Source: an uncultured Lachnospiraceae bacterium
GTDB lineage: Bacteria > Bacillota > Clostridia > Lachnospirales > Lachnospiraceae
Assembly: GCA_905236275.1 (NCBI GenBank)
Contig: CAJOPI010000375.1
Location: forward strand, 1-15,100
Direction: 5' to 3'
DNA length: 15,100 bases
Each line of letters begins with the position of its first letter. The first letter of the stretch is position 1. A program made the position numbers and the translations under genes. Of this stretch, positions 8,243-15,100 are shown piece by piece. The notes beneath the pieces are model-generated. The model was given only the letters and a program-made list of their open reading frames with translations, was not told the DNA's origin and searched no databases.

Positions 8243-10108
8243 TCATTTATACTCCACTCTCGCTTCGGTAAATCCCTCACTTACGACAGTCGTTTCTGTC
8301 AGCTCCTCGCCGGTATCGGAGTTGACCCATACAGCAGTCAGACCTTCCTTCGTCTTTATGTCAGGAAGCTCACCAAACTCCGAGCCCTCCGCATAACCGT
8401 AATAAGGGTCTCTGTTTGCAAAATCCCCGACAAAATGAACAGTGCAGAGCATTTCCCCGTTCTTGAAAATCCCGTCAAAAAGCTCTTTTCTTGCCTTTAC
8501 GAAATTCCCTATCTTTTCGATATCCTCTGCCGTAGACTCCGGTGTCGATGTCCAGCGCATCATATCCATTCTGTCATCAATTTTGGAATAGTCATTATTT
8601 TTCCAGCCTTCATTTTCTATATATTCATCGAGCATGGGCTCCATATTTTCACGATATTCGCTGTAAACCATTTCCCTGAAATCACTGCAATTCATGAATA
8701 AATTATAGAAAAGCCTCGTTCCGTTGCCATGATTTGTAAGATAGGTGAGCCTGCCAATATCGTCCTTTTCGCCGGGAAGCAGATTTTCAAGAGACTTGTC
8801 ATAGTCCCATGGCGGACCGGCATAAAGATGGGGGTCGATGCTGTCAGCATTCTTATAGAAAAATGAGCTGGTCGCCCCCGATGCCTCATTATCCACAAAT
8901 TCTTCAAGCAAGTATTTATCCGCAAAACTCTTTAGGTCAATCAGCTCCGAAACCTCTCCGCCCTCTTCTGCCCTTTTCTCTATCTCGTCCATGAGGTCCG
9001 CGATATAGTCAACCTCCTCCTCTGATGCAATTTCAGGGCTCCTCACGCAATATTTTTCACCGGAAGCGGTAGTAAAGCGCGAAGGCGACGCAGCATAGCG
9101 TTCCAGATAATTTTTTTCTATAAGATAACCGCCGCTGATATCAACCGGATTTCTCTCTAAGCTGTAACTGACCCTCTCCCCGTCAGACGCTTCATTTACG
9201 ACTTTTTTCGGATATGAGGAAATTTCCCTTGCGTTCAGCCGTTCATTTTCGTCATCAAGATTTTCTATATCAACGCTGCCTGATGCTATCTGTATTTTCT
9301 CCGATAATTCATAAAGTCCGTTATAATTCCCATTCAGATAAAGGTCTACATAGACCGACGAGGTGGTCCCCGTCATTCCCATCGCCCTCGCAAAAGAATT
9401 AGCGGTTTTATTCCTGATGTTTGATTTATCAAGGCTGTTCGCCAGCAGTACCCATGTCTTCGAAGGATTCAAGCCAAAAAGCGAAATGCTGCTGTTCAGT
9501 CTGAGCCTGTAGGGCTTCTTATCAAGCTCCCAGCTCGTATTCCCCCTGCCCTTAAAGCTTTCAAGCTCTCCTGCATACTCACTGCTTCCGTCCGTATTGT
9601 AAAGCCTGATGCTGCCCTTTTCCTCATTAGCCTTGTCAGAGTTGATTTCCTCCATACTGCCTGATTCGGTCTCTATGAAAAGCGAGGCAACATTTTCAGA
9701 CTTCATATACTGGAATATCCGTCTCTCAATCTCGTTTCCGTCCTTATCGCAAAATTCGATATAATAGCTTTCATAAGGATTCAGCCCTTCTGCCAGTCTC
9801 TTCCCGTTTTCCTGAAGAAATCTGCTTCCGTTGATGTCCTCGAAAACTATCGTCTCGCAGCCTGAAAATTCAACCTCCGATTTTTCCATATCCGTATTCG
9901 AGGGCAAAAAGAGATACCATGTATCCGAACTATGGTACTCGTCATAATATAGCCTGACATAATTCCCGCTGCCGTTTATATTCACGCTAAAGCCCTCCGG
10001 CAGCGAAGGTGCCTTCTCCCCCTTAGATGTCCTTATCGCGAAAACCGCTATAAATATGGCAAGCAGCAGACAAACAATCACCGGAAAGTTTTTCTTATAT
10101 ATTCTCAT
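8243..10108 (-). CDS. Membrane-anchored CotH-family protein A
   Basis: A 621-residue protein of the CotH family, whose Bacillus founder is a protein kinase-like enzyme that phosphorylates spore-coat proteins. An N-terminal hydrophobic helix (about 8-25, after KK) with no lipobox suggests an uncleaved anchor and an outer-surface domain. After an N-terminal beta-rich region (about 38-180, with WYLFLPS) comes the CotH core: KGRGNTSW (186-193), KKPYRLRL, WVLLANSLDKSNIRNK, GNYNGLYE (260-267), GGYLIE (326-331), FADKYLLEE (395-403) and GPPWDYDKS (431-439). The last 70 residues (GELPDIKTKEGLTAVW...) resemble a Listeria-Bacteroides/InlB B-type repeat. The ATG follows AAGGAG. It is a paralogue of the gene at 12473-14419. 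Kinase activity and substrate are unproven here. Confidence 0.88.
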   Translation of the reverse strand: MRIYKKNFPVIVCLLLAIFIAVFAIRTSKGEKAPSLPEGFSVNINGSGNYVRLYYDEYHSSDTWYLFLPSNTDMEKSEVEFSGCETIVFEDINGSRFLQENGKRLAEGLNPYESYYIEFCDKDGNEIERRIFQYMKSENVASLFIETESGSMEEINSDKANEEKGSIRLYNTDGSSEYAGELESFKGRGNTSWELDKKPYRLRLNSSISLFGLNPSKTWVLLANSLDKSNIRNKTANSFARAMGMTGTTSSVYVDLYLNGNYNGLYELSEKIQIASGSVDIENLDDENERLNAREISSYPKKVVNEASDGERVSYSLERNPVDISGGYLIEKNYLERYAASPSRFTTASGEKYCVRSPEIASEEEVDYIADLMDEIEKRAEEGGEVSELIDLKSFADKYLLEEFVDNEASGATSSFFYKNADSIDPHLYAGPPWDYDKSLENLLPGEKDDIGRLTYLTNHGNGTRLFYNLFMNCSDFREMVYSEYRENMEPMLDEYIENEGWKNNDYSKIDDRMDMMRWTSTPESTAEDIEKIGNFVKARKELFDGIFKNGEMLCTVHFVGDFANRDPYYGYAEGSEFGELPDIKTKEGLTAVWVNSDTGEELTETTVVSEGFTEARVEYK

Positions 10109-10140
10109 CTGTAAATGCTCCTTTTTGACGTAGCCTTTAC

Positions 10141-10170
10141 ATTATAGCCTTTATAATATCATTTTGCCAC
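10141..10170 (-). promoter_or_regulatory. Possible promoter of cotH A
   Basis: On the minus strand a perfect TATAAT (10141-10146) lies about 30 bp before the cotH A start codon. The best -35 is a weak GTGGCA (10165-10170) at 18 bp. A second option is an extended -10, TGATATTAT, a few bases upstream. Either would give a short leader; the choice cannot be made by eye. Confidence 0.4.
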
Positions 10171-10184
10171 ACTTTTAGTTCCCA

Positions 10185-10213
10185 TTGACCTTTAAGCCGA
10201 ATAATGATATATT
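10185..10213 (+). promoter_or_regulatory. Promoter of the ptb-buk operon
   Basis: TTGACC (10185-10190) and TATATT (10208-10213) are separated by 17 bp, and TGA before the -10 makes it an extended -10. Predicted start of transcription is near 10220, leaving a leader of about 50 bases before ptb. Confidence 0.7.
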
Positions 10214-10217
10214 TTTA

Positions 10218-10231
10218 ACAAAGCGTTTTCA
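10218..10231 (+). promoter_or_regulatory. cre-like catabolite control site over the ptb start
   Basis: ACAAAGCGTTTTCA matches 12 of 14 positions of the catabolite-responsive consensus TGWAANCGNTNWCA; the first two bases differ. It lies across the predicted transcription start, a position where a CcpA-type repressor would block initiation. Low-complexity matches of this sort occur by chance, so this is tentative. Confidence 0.3.
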
Positions 10232-10269
10232 CGCATAATGACGAAAGATCAATAATTCAGGAGGCAGTA

Positions 10270-11187
10270 ATGGGCAAGCATTTTGAAAACCTGATAGCTC
10301 AGGTAAAAAAGTATCCTATGAAAAAAATCTCTGTTGCGGCAGCAGCAGACTCAAATGTTCTCTCAGCCGTTAAAGAGGCAAAGGAAAAGGGTATCGCGGA
10401 TGCCATTCTTTTCGGAGATGAAACAAAGATTAAAGAAATCGCAGCAGAAGTCGGAATGGACGTATCGCAGTTCGAAATCCGCAATTACACAGACCCTATC
10501 GAAGCCGCTCACGAGGCAGTGAAGCTCGTTCACGACGGTGGTGCCGAAATGTACATGAAGGGTCTCCTTTCCACAAAGGATTTCCTTAAAAGCATTCTTG
10601 ACAAGGAGGTCGGCCTCAGAACCGAGAAAAAGCTCTCTCACGTTTGTGTATTTGAGATAAAGGGTATCGACAGACTTCTTTTCCTTACTGACGTAGCATT
10701 TCTCCCTTATCCCACTCTTGAAGACAAGGTAGATATCATCGCCAATACTGTTGAAGTTGCAAACGCCTGCGGTATCGAGATGCCGAAGGTTGCTCCCATC
10801 GCTGCTGTTGAAGTCGTTAATCCTAAAATGCCTGCAACGGTTGAGGCTGCGGAGCTTACCAGGATGAATGAGGATGGCACGATAAAGGGCTGCATCGTTG
10901 ACGGACCTCTTTCAGTTGATATGGCTCTTTCACACGAAGCCTGTGTCCACAAGAATGCCCTCGACAGGAAGATTACCGGTGATGCCGATATTTTCCTTTT
11001 CCCGGATATCCACGCAGGAAATATTGCTTATAAGTTCATCGTCCATACAACCGAGTTCTTAAACGGCTGTATCCTCACCGGAACCAAGGCTCCCGCTATC
11101 CTTACATCACGTTCTGACAGCACCGAGACCAAGCTTAATTCTATCGCGCTTGCTTCGGTTGTTGCTGAACATCTGAAGAACAATTAA
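10270..11187 (+). CDS. ptb: Phosphate butyryltransferase
   Basis: Converts butyryl-CoA plus phosphate to butyryl-phosphate, the first of two steps that release butyrate and save the bond energy for ATP. The 305-residue length is typical of the family and shorter than most single-domain phosphate acetyltransferases. Family segments include MKGLLSTKDFLK (96-107), DGPLSVDMAL (221-230), DADIFLFPDIHAGNIAYK (248-265, where acetyl/butyryl transferases contact the acyl-CoA phosphate) and APAILTSRSDS (284-294). The ATG start follows AGGAGG. Butyrate kinase lies 147 bp downstream in the same direction, which favours butyryl over acetyl as substrate. A broader branched or short-chain range is possible. 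Confidence 0.94.
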   Translation: MGKHFENLIAQVKKYPMKKISVAAAADSNVLSAVKEAKEKGIADAILFGDETKIKEIAAEVGMDVSQFEIRNYTDPIEAAHEAVKLVHDGGAEMYMKGLLSTKDFLKSILDKEVGLRTEKKLSHVCVFEIKGIDRLLFLTDVAFLPYPTLEDKVDIIANTVEVANACGIEMPKVAPIAAVEVVNPKMPATVEAAELTRMNEDGTIKGCIVDGPLSVDMALSHEACVHKNALDRKITGDADIFLFPDIHAGNIAYKFIVHTTEFLNGCILTGTKAPAILTSRSDSTETKLNSIALASVVAEHLKNN

Positions 11188-11202
11188 ATCCAAATAGTCA
11201 CG

Positions 11203-11280
11203 CTCAAGCTGACTGAAAAAACTTTTTGCCGCAGAAAGCGTTTTTAAACTGCGGTCAAAAAGTGTTTTCAGCATCTTGAG
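11203..11280. repeat. Long imperfect inverted repeat between ptb and buk
   Basis: Two arms of about 32 bp face each other around the loop 11235-11248. Perfect blocks include CTCAAG/CTTGAG at the outside (11203-11208, 11275-11280), CTTTTTG/CAAAAAG in the middle and CCGCAG/CTGCGG next to the loop (11229-11234, 11249-11254). Few mismatches interrupt them, and partial pairing continues a few bases outward on both sides. No T-run follows on either strand, so it is not a standard terminator. In the ptb-buk mRNA it would fold as a stable hairpin that could set the ratio of the two products by processing, stability or partial termination. An inserted palindromic repeat is the other reading. Confidence 0.75.
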
Positions 11281-11334
11281 CTGATTACTCACATATCAAA
11301 ATAACAAATCACGAATTACTCAGGAGGTACAGAA

Positions 11335-12405
11335 ATGTCTATAAAGTCACTGATTATCAATCCCGGTTCTACTTCTACGAAGATTGCCGTTTTCGAAGAC
11401 GAGAATATGCTCTTTGACCAGACTCTCCGTCACAGTAACGAAGAGCTTGCACCTTTTAACCATATCATTGAGCAGATGGATTTTAGAAAGAATATTATTC
11501 TTGATTTTCTAAAAGAGAAGAATTTCGACCTTAATACGCTTAATGTATGCGTAGGTCGCGGCGGTCTCGTAAAGCCCATTCCCGGCGGTACCTATACTGT
11601 AAATGAAGCTCTTGCGGAAGCACTCAAGACAGGTGTTCAGGGTGAGCACGCTTCAAACCTGGGCGGTCTTCTTGCACGTGAAATCGGCGATCCTTTGGGT
11701 ATTCCTTCCTACATCGTTGACCCCGTTGTTGTTGACGAAATGCAGGAGGTTGCAAGGATTTCAGGCTGTCCTGAGATACCGAGAACCGCTATAGGTCATC
11801 CTCTTAACCAGAAGGCTATGGGACGTAAGTTTGCCAAGGAAAACGGTAAAAAATACGAAGACCTTAATCTCGTTATCGTTCACATGGGTGGAGGCGTTTC
11901 CTGCGCAGCTCACGACCATGGCAAAATGATCGATATCTTCAACGCCCTTGACGGAGACGGTGCTTTCTCCCCTGAAAGAGCAGGCGGCGTACCGGTTGGC
12001 GGACTTATCAAGCTCTGCTTTTCAGGAAAGTATTCAGAGGCTCAGGTCAGAAAGATGTTCGTCGGCGAAGGCGGCTTAAACGCATATCTTCACAACAACA
12101 GCATGATGGACTGCCGCAAGAATATGGAAGCGGGCGACCAGAAGGCAAAGCTTATCATTGATGCCTTTATTTATCAGGTTTCTAAAAATATCGGCTCGAT
12201 GGCAACTGTCCTTAAAGGCAAGGTTGACCAGATCATCCTTACGGGCGGTATTGCTTATGAGAAATATGTTACAGAAGGTATAACTGAAAGAGTCGGCTTT
12301 ATCGCTCCCGTAACCGTATACAAGGGAGAAGACGAGCTCTTAGCTCTCGCTCAGGGTGGTCTCAGAGTCTTAAACGGCGAAGAAGAAGCAAAGATTTACG
12401 AATAA
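11335..12405 (+). CDS. buk: Butyrate kinase
   Basis: Transfers phosphate from butyryl-phosphate to ADP, giving ATP and butyrate by substrate-level phosphorylation. The 356 residues are typical of butyrate kinases, which are shorter than the roughly 400 of acetate kinases. Motifs of the acetokinase/sugar-kinase-like ATPase fold are visible: [15 protein letters not shown] (6-20, phosphate loop), GRGG (74-77), [16 protein letters not shown] (182-197), [20 protein letters not shown] (203-222, typical of Buk) and [12 protein letters not shown] near the C-terminus (adenosine site). The ATG has an excellent GGAGG site 7 bases upstream, so it can be translated on its own despite the 147-bp gap after ptb. 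It ends just before a strong shared terminator. Confidence 0.96.
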   Translation: MSIKSLIINPGSTSTKIAVFEDENMLFDQTLRHSNEELAPFNHIIEQMDFRKNIILDFLKEKNFDLNTLNVCVGRGGLVKPIPGGTYTVNEALAEALKTGVQGEHASNLGGLLAREIGDPLGIPSYIVDPVVVDEMQEVARISGCPEIPRTAIGHPLNQKAMGRKFAKENGKKYEDLNLVIVHMGGGVSCAAHDHGKMIDIFNALDGDGAFSPERAGGVPVGGLIKLCFSGKYSEAQVRKMFVGEGGLNAYLHNNSMMDCRKNMEAGDQKAKLIIDAFIYQVSKNIGSMATVLKGKVDQIILTGGIAYEKYVTEGITERVGFIAPVTVYKGEDELLALAQGGLRVLNGEEEAKIYE

Positions 12406-12419
12406 ATCCTTTTAAAGTC

Positions 12420-12470
12420 AAAAAGACATCAGCTTAGGGACAAAACTTAAGCTGATGTCTTTTTCTTTTT
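12420..12470. terminator. Bidirectional terminator between buk and cotH B
   Basis: A perfect 17-bp stem (12420-12436 with 12448-12464, sequence AAAAAGACATCAGCTTA and its complement) closes an 11-base loop. On the plus strand it is followed by a T-rich tract that runs to 12472. On the minus strand the stem itself ends in five T. It lies between converging genes, 14 bp after the buk stop and about 8 bp beyond the cotH B stop, so it serves both. Confidence 0.92.
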
Positions 12471-12472
12471 TT

Positions 12473-14419
12473 CTATTCTTCTGCTTCTTTCGTAACCTCT
12501 TCCGTAGCTTCTTCCCCGGTCTCCTCCTTCGCTTTTGCAAGAATCGTCATGTCCGAATGAATAGCTGTCGTACTGTCGATTTTCTCACCTGTATCAGCAT
12601 CATACCAGTAATCCACATTGCCCTTCGAAGCATAATCATAAGGCATATATTCCAATGTATCGCCGTCAAGGATTCCTATATAGAGGCTGTTGTTCTCCCT
12701 GTTTCTGGGAAAATAAAGCGTATGAACTTCCCCTTCATCTATCCAGATTTTATCGGTAAATTCCATTCTTTTATCGATATAATCCTTAATGCTTTCACGC
12801 CATTCATAGGGAAGCTTTCGTCCGAAGCCCCATCTTTCAGCATCCATTTCGTTATCGTTTTCGACAAGCTCCGACAGCTCATCAATTATACCGTCTTCTT
12901 TTATGAGCTCTTCTAAATAAGGACGCAGCTTATCCGCATAATCCGCCTTCACCTTTGAGAGAAAATCGGAATTATTCTTATAAAGATTGTAGAAAAGGAG
13001 CGTCCGTCCTGCATGGGTCGTAAGAAAATTCAGTGTATTGGTCTGCTTCAATATATTTGAGCCATTCTCACCGAAGGTCTTGTCATAGTCCCATGGCGGT
13101 CCTGCATAAATCAGCGGATCAATCCTGTCACTATCCTTATAAAAGTACGAACTGGTCGATCCCGCCGCATCATTTCTGGAAAATTCCTCCAAAAGATACT
13201 TGTCGGCAAAGCTCTCTATATCTATAAGGTCCGAAAGGTCATCATCAGCGACTGTAACTCTGTCATCGAGCTCCTGAAACTTATCGGCAATATAATTTAC
13301 CTCATCAATCGAAGCATACTCAGGGCTTTTGACCACATAACTCTCCCCTTTGGTCGTAGTGAATTTACTTACCGCTTCGCCATATTTTCCGCCATAATCC
13401 CTTTCGAGAAGATATCCCCCCGTAATGTCGTCAGGACTCGGTATATCAAGTCCGGTTCTCGTAGAACCGTCCTCCGCCGTCTCGCTTATAACCTCCGCAC
13501 TCTTCTTTGCAGCTGTGTTAACCTGGTTATTCTCCATATCCATGTCAGTGATATTCAGCCGGTTATATTCCACATCCGCTTTCGCTTCTATCTGATAAAG
13601 TCCGTTATAATTACCGTTAAAATAGAGTTCTACATAAGTAGTTTCGGGAACGGCTCTCATTTTCATTGCCCTTGCCATTCCGAAAACGATCGAATTCCTT
13701 ATATAAGAATGGTCCATTCCATTCCCCTGCAAAACCCACTTATCCGAGGCCTTCATTCCAAATATGGAGGCTGCCTTTGAAAAGCGTATCTGATAGGTCT
13801 TTTTCTCTATCTGCCATGAAGTGGTTCCATGCCCCTTCAGGTATTTATAGCTATCAACAAATTCCGTTCTGCCGTCTGCCTTAAGCATCACCACGCGACC
13901 TGTATCCCTGTAGTTCTTGTCGGCATGGATTTTGTCCATAGAATTATCATCCGTATTAATAAAGACAGTCGGAATTTCATCAGCCTTCATAAAAGTCAGC
14001 CGACCTTCTTCCGTAATTTGTCCGTCATTATAAAAATCAGCTATGTAATCCGTATCAAGCGAAATTTTCCTAAGCGAACTGTTGTCCCTCAGACTGATAA
14101 TTTCGCCGGTTTCCATATCAGTTATGATCAGTCTGTCTGCCCCCGAGAAAAAAATATGTGTCTCAGAGAGTCTGATGCAGGACGGAAGGAATAAATAATG
14201 CCCTCCCGCATTTTCCCTGTCATCATCATATTTATCCGTAATACAGTTAACAGTCATTCCCGAACCGTCACCGTTTATATCCGTATATATAGTGTCAAAG
14301 CACGAATCTATCCCCGCTGCAAACTGATTCTTCTCATTTTTCAGCATAAATACCGCGTAAACAGCTATAAATGCGGCAATACCCATAATTATTCCGACAA
14401 GAAATTTTTTAGACACCAT
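12473..14419 (-). CDS. Membrane-anchored CotH-family protein B
   Basis: A 648-residue paralogue of the CotH protein at 8243-10108, with the same plan: KK then one hydrophobic helix (about 6-25), an N-terminal beta-rich region (about 35-190, sharing YLFLPS and the MKADEIP/VFINTDDNSMDKI stretch), and the CotH core. Core motifs are KGHGTTSW (195-202), WVLQGNGMDHSYIRNS, FNGNYNGLYQIE (267-278), GGYLLE (334-339), SFADKYLLEEF and GPPWDYDKTF (440-449). A small C-terminal domain (about 565-630) is like that of the paralogue, and an acidic tail of Glu and Thr (631-648) has no counterpart there. KGHGTT replaces the paralogue's KGRGNT. The ATG follows TGGAGGT. A long structured leader precedes it. A surface protein kinase-like role is known for the family only; the target is unknown. 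Confidence 0.88.
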   Translation of the reverse strand: MVSKKFLVGIIMGIAAFIAVYAVFMLKNEKNQFAAGIDSCFDTIYTDINGDGSGMTVNCITDKYDDDRENAGGHYLFLPSCIRLSETHIFFSGADRLIITDMETGEIISLRDNSSLRKISLDTDYIADFYNDGQITEEGRLTFMKADEIPTVFINTDDNSMDKIHADKNYRDTGRVVMLKADGRTEFVDSYKYLKGHGTTSWQIEKKTYQIRFSKAASIFGMKASDKWVLQGNGMDHSYIRNSIVFGMARAMKMRAVPETTYVELYFNGNYNGLYQIEAKADVEYNRLNITDMDMENNQVNTAAKKSAEVISETAEDGSTRTGLDIPSPDDITGGYLLERDYGGKYGEAVSKFTTTKGESYVVKSPEYASIDEVNYIADKFQELDDRVTVADDDLSDLIDIESFADKYLLEEFSRNDAAGSTSSYFYKDSDRIDPLIYAGPPWDYDKTFGENGSNILKQTNTLNFLTTHAGRTLLFYNLYKNNSDFLSKVKADYADKLRPYLEELIKEDGIIDELSELVENDNEMDAERWGFGRKLPYEWRESIKDYIDKRMEFTDKIWIDEGEVHTLYFPRNRENNSLYIGILDGDTLEYMPYDYASKGNVDYWYDADTGEKIDSTTAIHSDMTILAKAKEETGEEATEEVTKEAEE

Positions 14420-14432
14420 ACACCTCCACCAT

Positions 14433-14484
14433 TAAAAACGCCTCGTTCTTCAAAGGAGGGCACACTCCTTTTCCGAACAAGGCG
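14433..14484 (-). terminator. Terminator-like hairpin in the cotH B leader
   Basis: On the minus strand CGCCT/AGGCG, GTTC/GAAC and AAAGGAG/CTCCTTT pair around a 6-base loop (14459-14464), with one single mismatch and one 3-base internal loop. TTTTT (14434-14438) follows directly, giving an intrinsic terminator. It lies between the etfA stop and cotH B but downstream of the promoter at 14540-14568, so it can end etfA transcripts and also interrupt transcription into cotH B. Confidence 0.75.
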
Positions 14485-14518
14485 CCTATGCTAAGGGGGT
14501 CTCCTTAGCGGCACAGGC
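14484..14518 (-). ncRNA. Stem-loop upstream of the terminator in the cotH B leader
   Basis: GCCT (14484-14487) pairs with AGGC (14515-14518), and GCTAAGG (14490-14496) with CCTTAGC (14503-14509), giving a stable hairpin directly next to the terminator stem. The arrangement promoter, stem-loop, terminator, start codon resembles a cis-acting leader. I do not recognise a known riboswitch class in it. Confidence 0.45.
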
Positions 14519-14539
14519 ATAAAGCCCATACATTCCGAT

Positions 14540-14568
14540 ATTATACTACAGAATAAAATCTAAGACAA
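14540..14568 (-). promoter_or_regulatory. Promoter of the cotH B leader
   Basis: On the minus strand TTGTCT (14563-14568) and a perfect TATAAT (14540-14545) are 17 bp apart. The transcript would start near 14533, about 114 bases before the cotH B start codon, and pass through both leader hairpins. The -35 box lies only 7 bp beyond the etfA stop codon. Confidence 0.72.
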
Positions 14569-14575
14569 GTTCTTA

Positions 14576-15100
14576 TCAAGCCTTAGCCTCGTTAGCAGCT
14601 TTGATCTTCTTTGTTAGTTCAGGAAGAACCTTATTAAGGTCTCCAACTACTCCATAGTCGGCAACTTCGAAGATAGGAGCATTCTCATCCTTGTTGATGG
14701 CAATGATGATGTCTGACTCTTCCATACCTGCTACGTGCTGGATTGCACCTGAAATACCGATAGCGAAGTATACGTGCGGTCTTACAGTCTTACCTGTCTG
14801 ACCTACCTGCATCTCCTTCGGCTTCCAGCCTGAATCCACAACAGCTCTCGAGCAGGAAACCGTTCCATGAACTGCCTCTGCAAGTTCTTCAAGAAGCTTG
14901 AAGTTCTCGGGTGAACCAACTCCACGTCCGCCTGAAACAAGAATCTTTGCAGCTGAAATATCGGCAACGGTCGAAACTTCCTTAACTATCTTCTCGATAG
15001 TTACGTACTTATCATCTGCTGTAAAGCCGGGATTGTAATCAACAACCTCTGCCTTTGCGCCCTTGTTCGGAGCAATCTTCTGCATAACGCCGGGACGTAC
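14576..15100 (-). CDS. etfA: Electron transfer flavoprotein, alpha subunit (C-terminal part)
   Basis: Carries electrons between flavoprotein dehydrogenases; the alpha subunit binds FAD. Only the last 174 residues are in the window. The frame stays open past the Met at 15083-15085 (VRPGVMQKI), so that Met is internal. Visible FAD-domain motifs are [46 protein letters not shown] (in order) and [20 protein letters not shown]. This is the conserved C-terminal domain in full, ending at TGA. In butyrate-forming Clostridia etfBA is usually linked to bcd and works as an electron-bifurcating butyryl-CoA dehydrogenase complex. The ptb-buk pair about 2.2 kb away fits that, but the upstream genes that would prove it are outside the window. 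Confidence 0.95.
   Translation of the reverse strand, partial: VRPGVMQKIAPNKGAKAEVVDYNPGFTADDKYVTIEKIVKEVSTVADISAAKILVSGGRGVGSPENFKLLEELAEAVHGTVSCSRAVVDSGWKPKEMQVGQTGKTVRPHVYFAIGISGAIQHVAGMEESDIIIAINKDENAPIFEVADYGVVGDLNKVLPELTKKIKAANEAKA

Noticed and set aside
8041..8280. A separate functional 79-residue membrane protein
   Set aside because: The possible GTG start has no ribosome binding site, and the first 14 or so residues overlap cotH A in another frame. The rest is plainly the FeoB C-terminus, so a remnant is the simpler reading.
11203..11280. Intrinsic terminator of ptb
   Set aside because: The stem is long, but no T-run follows it on the plus strand, and buk is expected to share the transcript.

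Overview
The window looks like chromosomal DNA of a low-to-mid GC member of the Clostridia, most likely a butyrate-forming Lachnospiraceae (Butyrivibrio/Coprococcus-like). This rests on protein families and gene order: a phosphotransbutyrylase-butyrate kinase pair, an electron-transfer flavoprotein alpha subunit, CotH-family surface proteins, a PheB-type ACT protein heading a homoserine operon, and strong GGAGG ribosome binding sites. No species can be named from the sequence alone.

Layout, left to right. (1) 1-3889, minus strand: an amino-acid operon read from a promoter at 3861-3889 in the order pheB-like ACT regulator, homoserine dehydrogenase (hom), a phosphoglycerate-mutase-like predicted homoserine kinase, then aspartate kinase (cut by the left edge). 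Gaps of 24-40 bp and a ribosome binding site before each gene support one transcript. Together they cover aspartate to aspartyl-phosphate and aspartate semialdehyde to homoserine to phosphohomoserine, that is, the threonine branch. (2) 3904-4038: a near-palindromic 135-bp element followed by a T-run, which can act as the terminator of the prfB transcript. (3) 4045-8005, minus: prfB (release factor 2, without the programmed frameshift) and secA, with a secA promoter at about 7977-8005. (4) 8041-8238, minus: a 65-residue 3' remnant of feoB that begins a few bases beyond the stop codon of a CotH-family gene. (5) 8243-10108, minus: cotH-family gene A. (6) 10185-12470, plus: a ptb-buk operon with its own promoter, a cre-like site over the predicted start of transcription, a long inverted repeat between the two genes, and a strong terminator shared with the converging gene. 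(7) 12473-14419, minus: cotH-family gene B, a paralogue of gene A, preceded by a leader with promoter, stem-loop and terminator-like hairpin. (8) 14576-15100, minus: the C-terminal part of etfA, cut by the right edge.

Functionally the window combines housekeeping genes (secA, prfB, threonine pathway) with the last two steps of butyrate formation and an Etf subunit that may serve butyryl-CoA dehydrogenase. The ptb-buk unit sits between two membrane-anchored CotH paralogues, and the feoB fragment marks a past rearrangement on one side. The most unusual structures are the long palindromes at 3904-4038 and 11203-11280, the cotH B leader at 14433-14568, and the cotH A/feoB junction. No transposase, integrase, CRISPR array, tRNA or rRNA was recognised, and no stretch over 300 bases lacks a gene.
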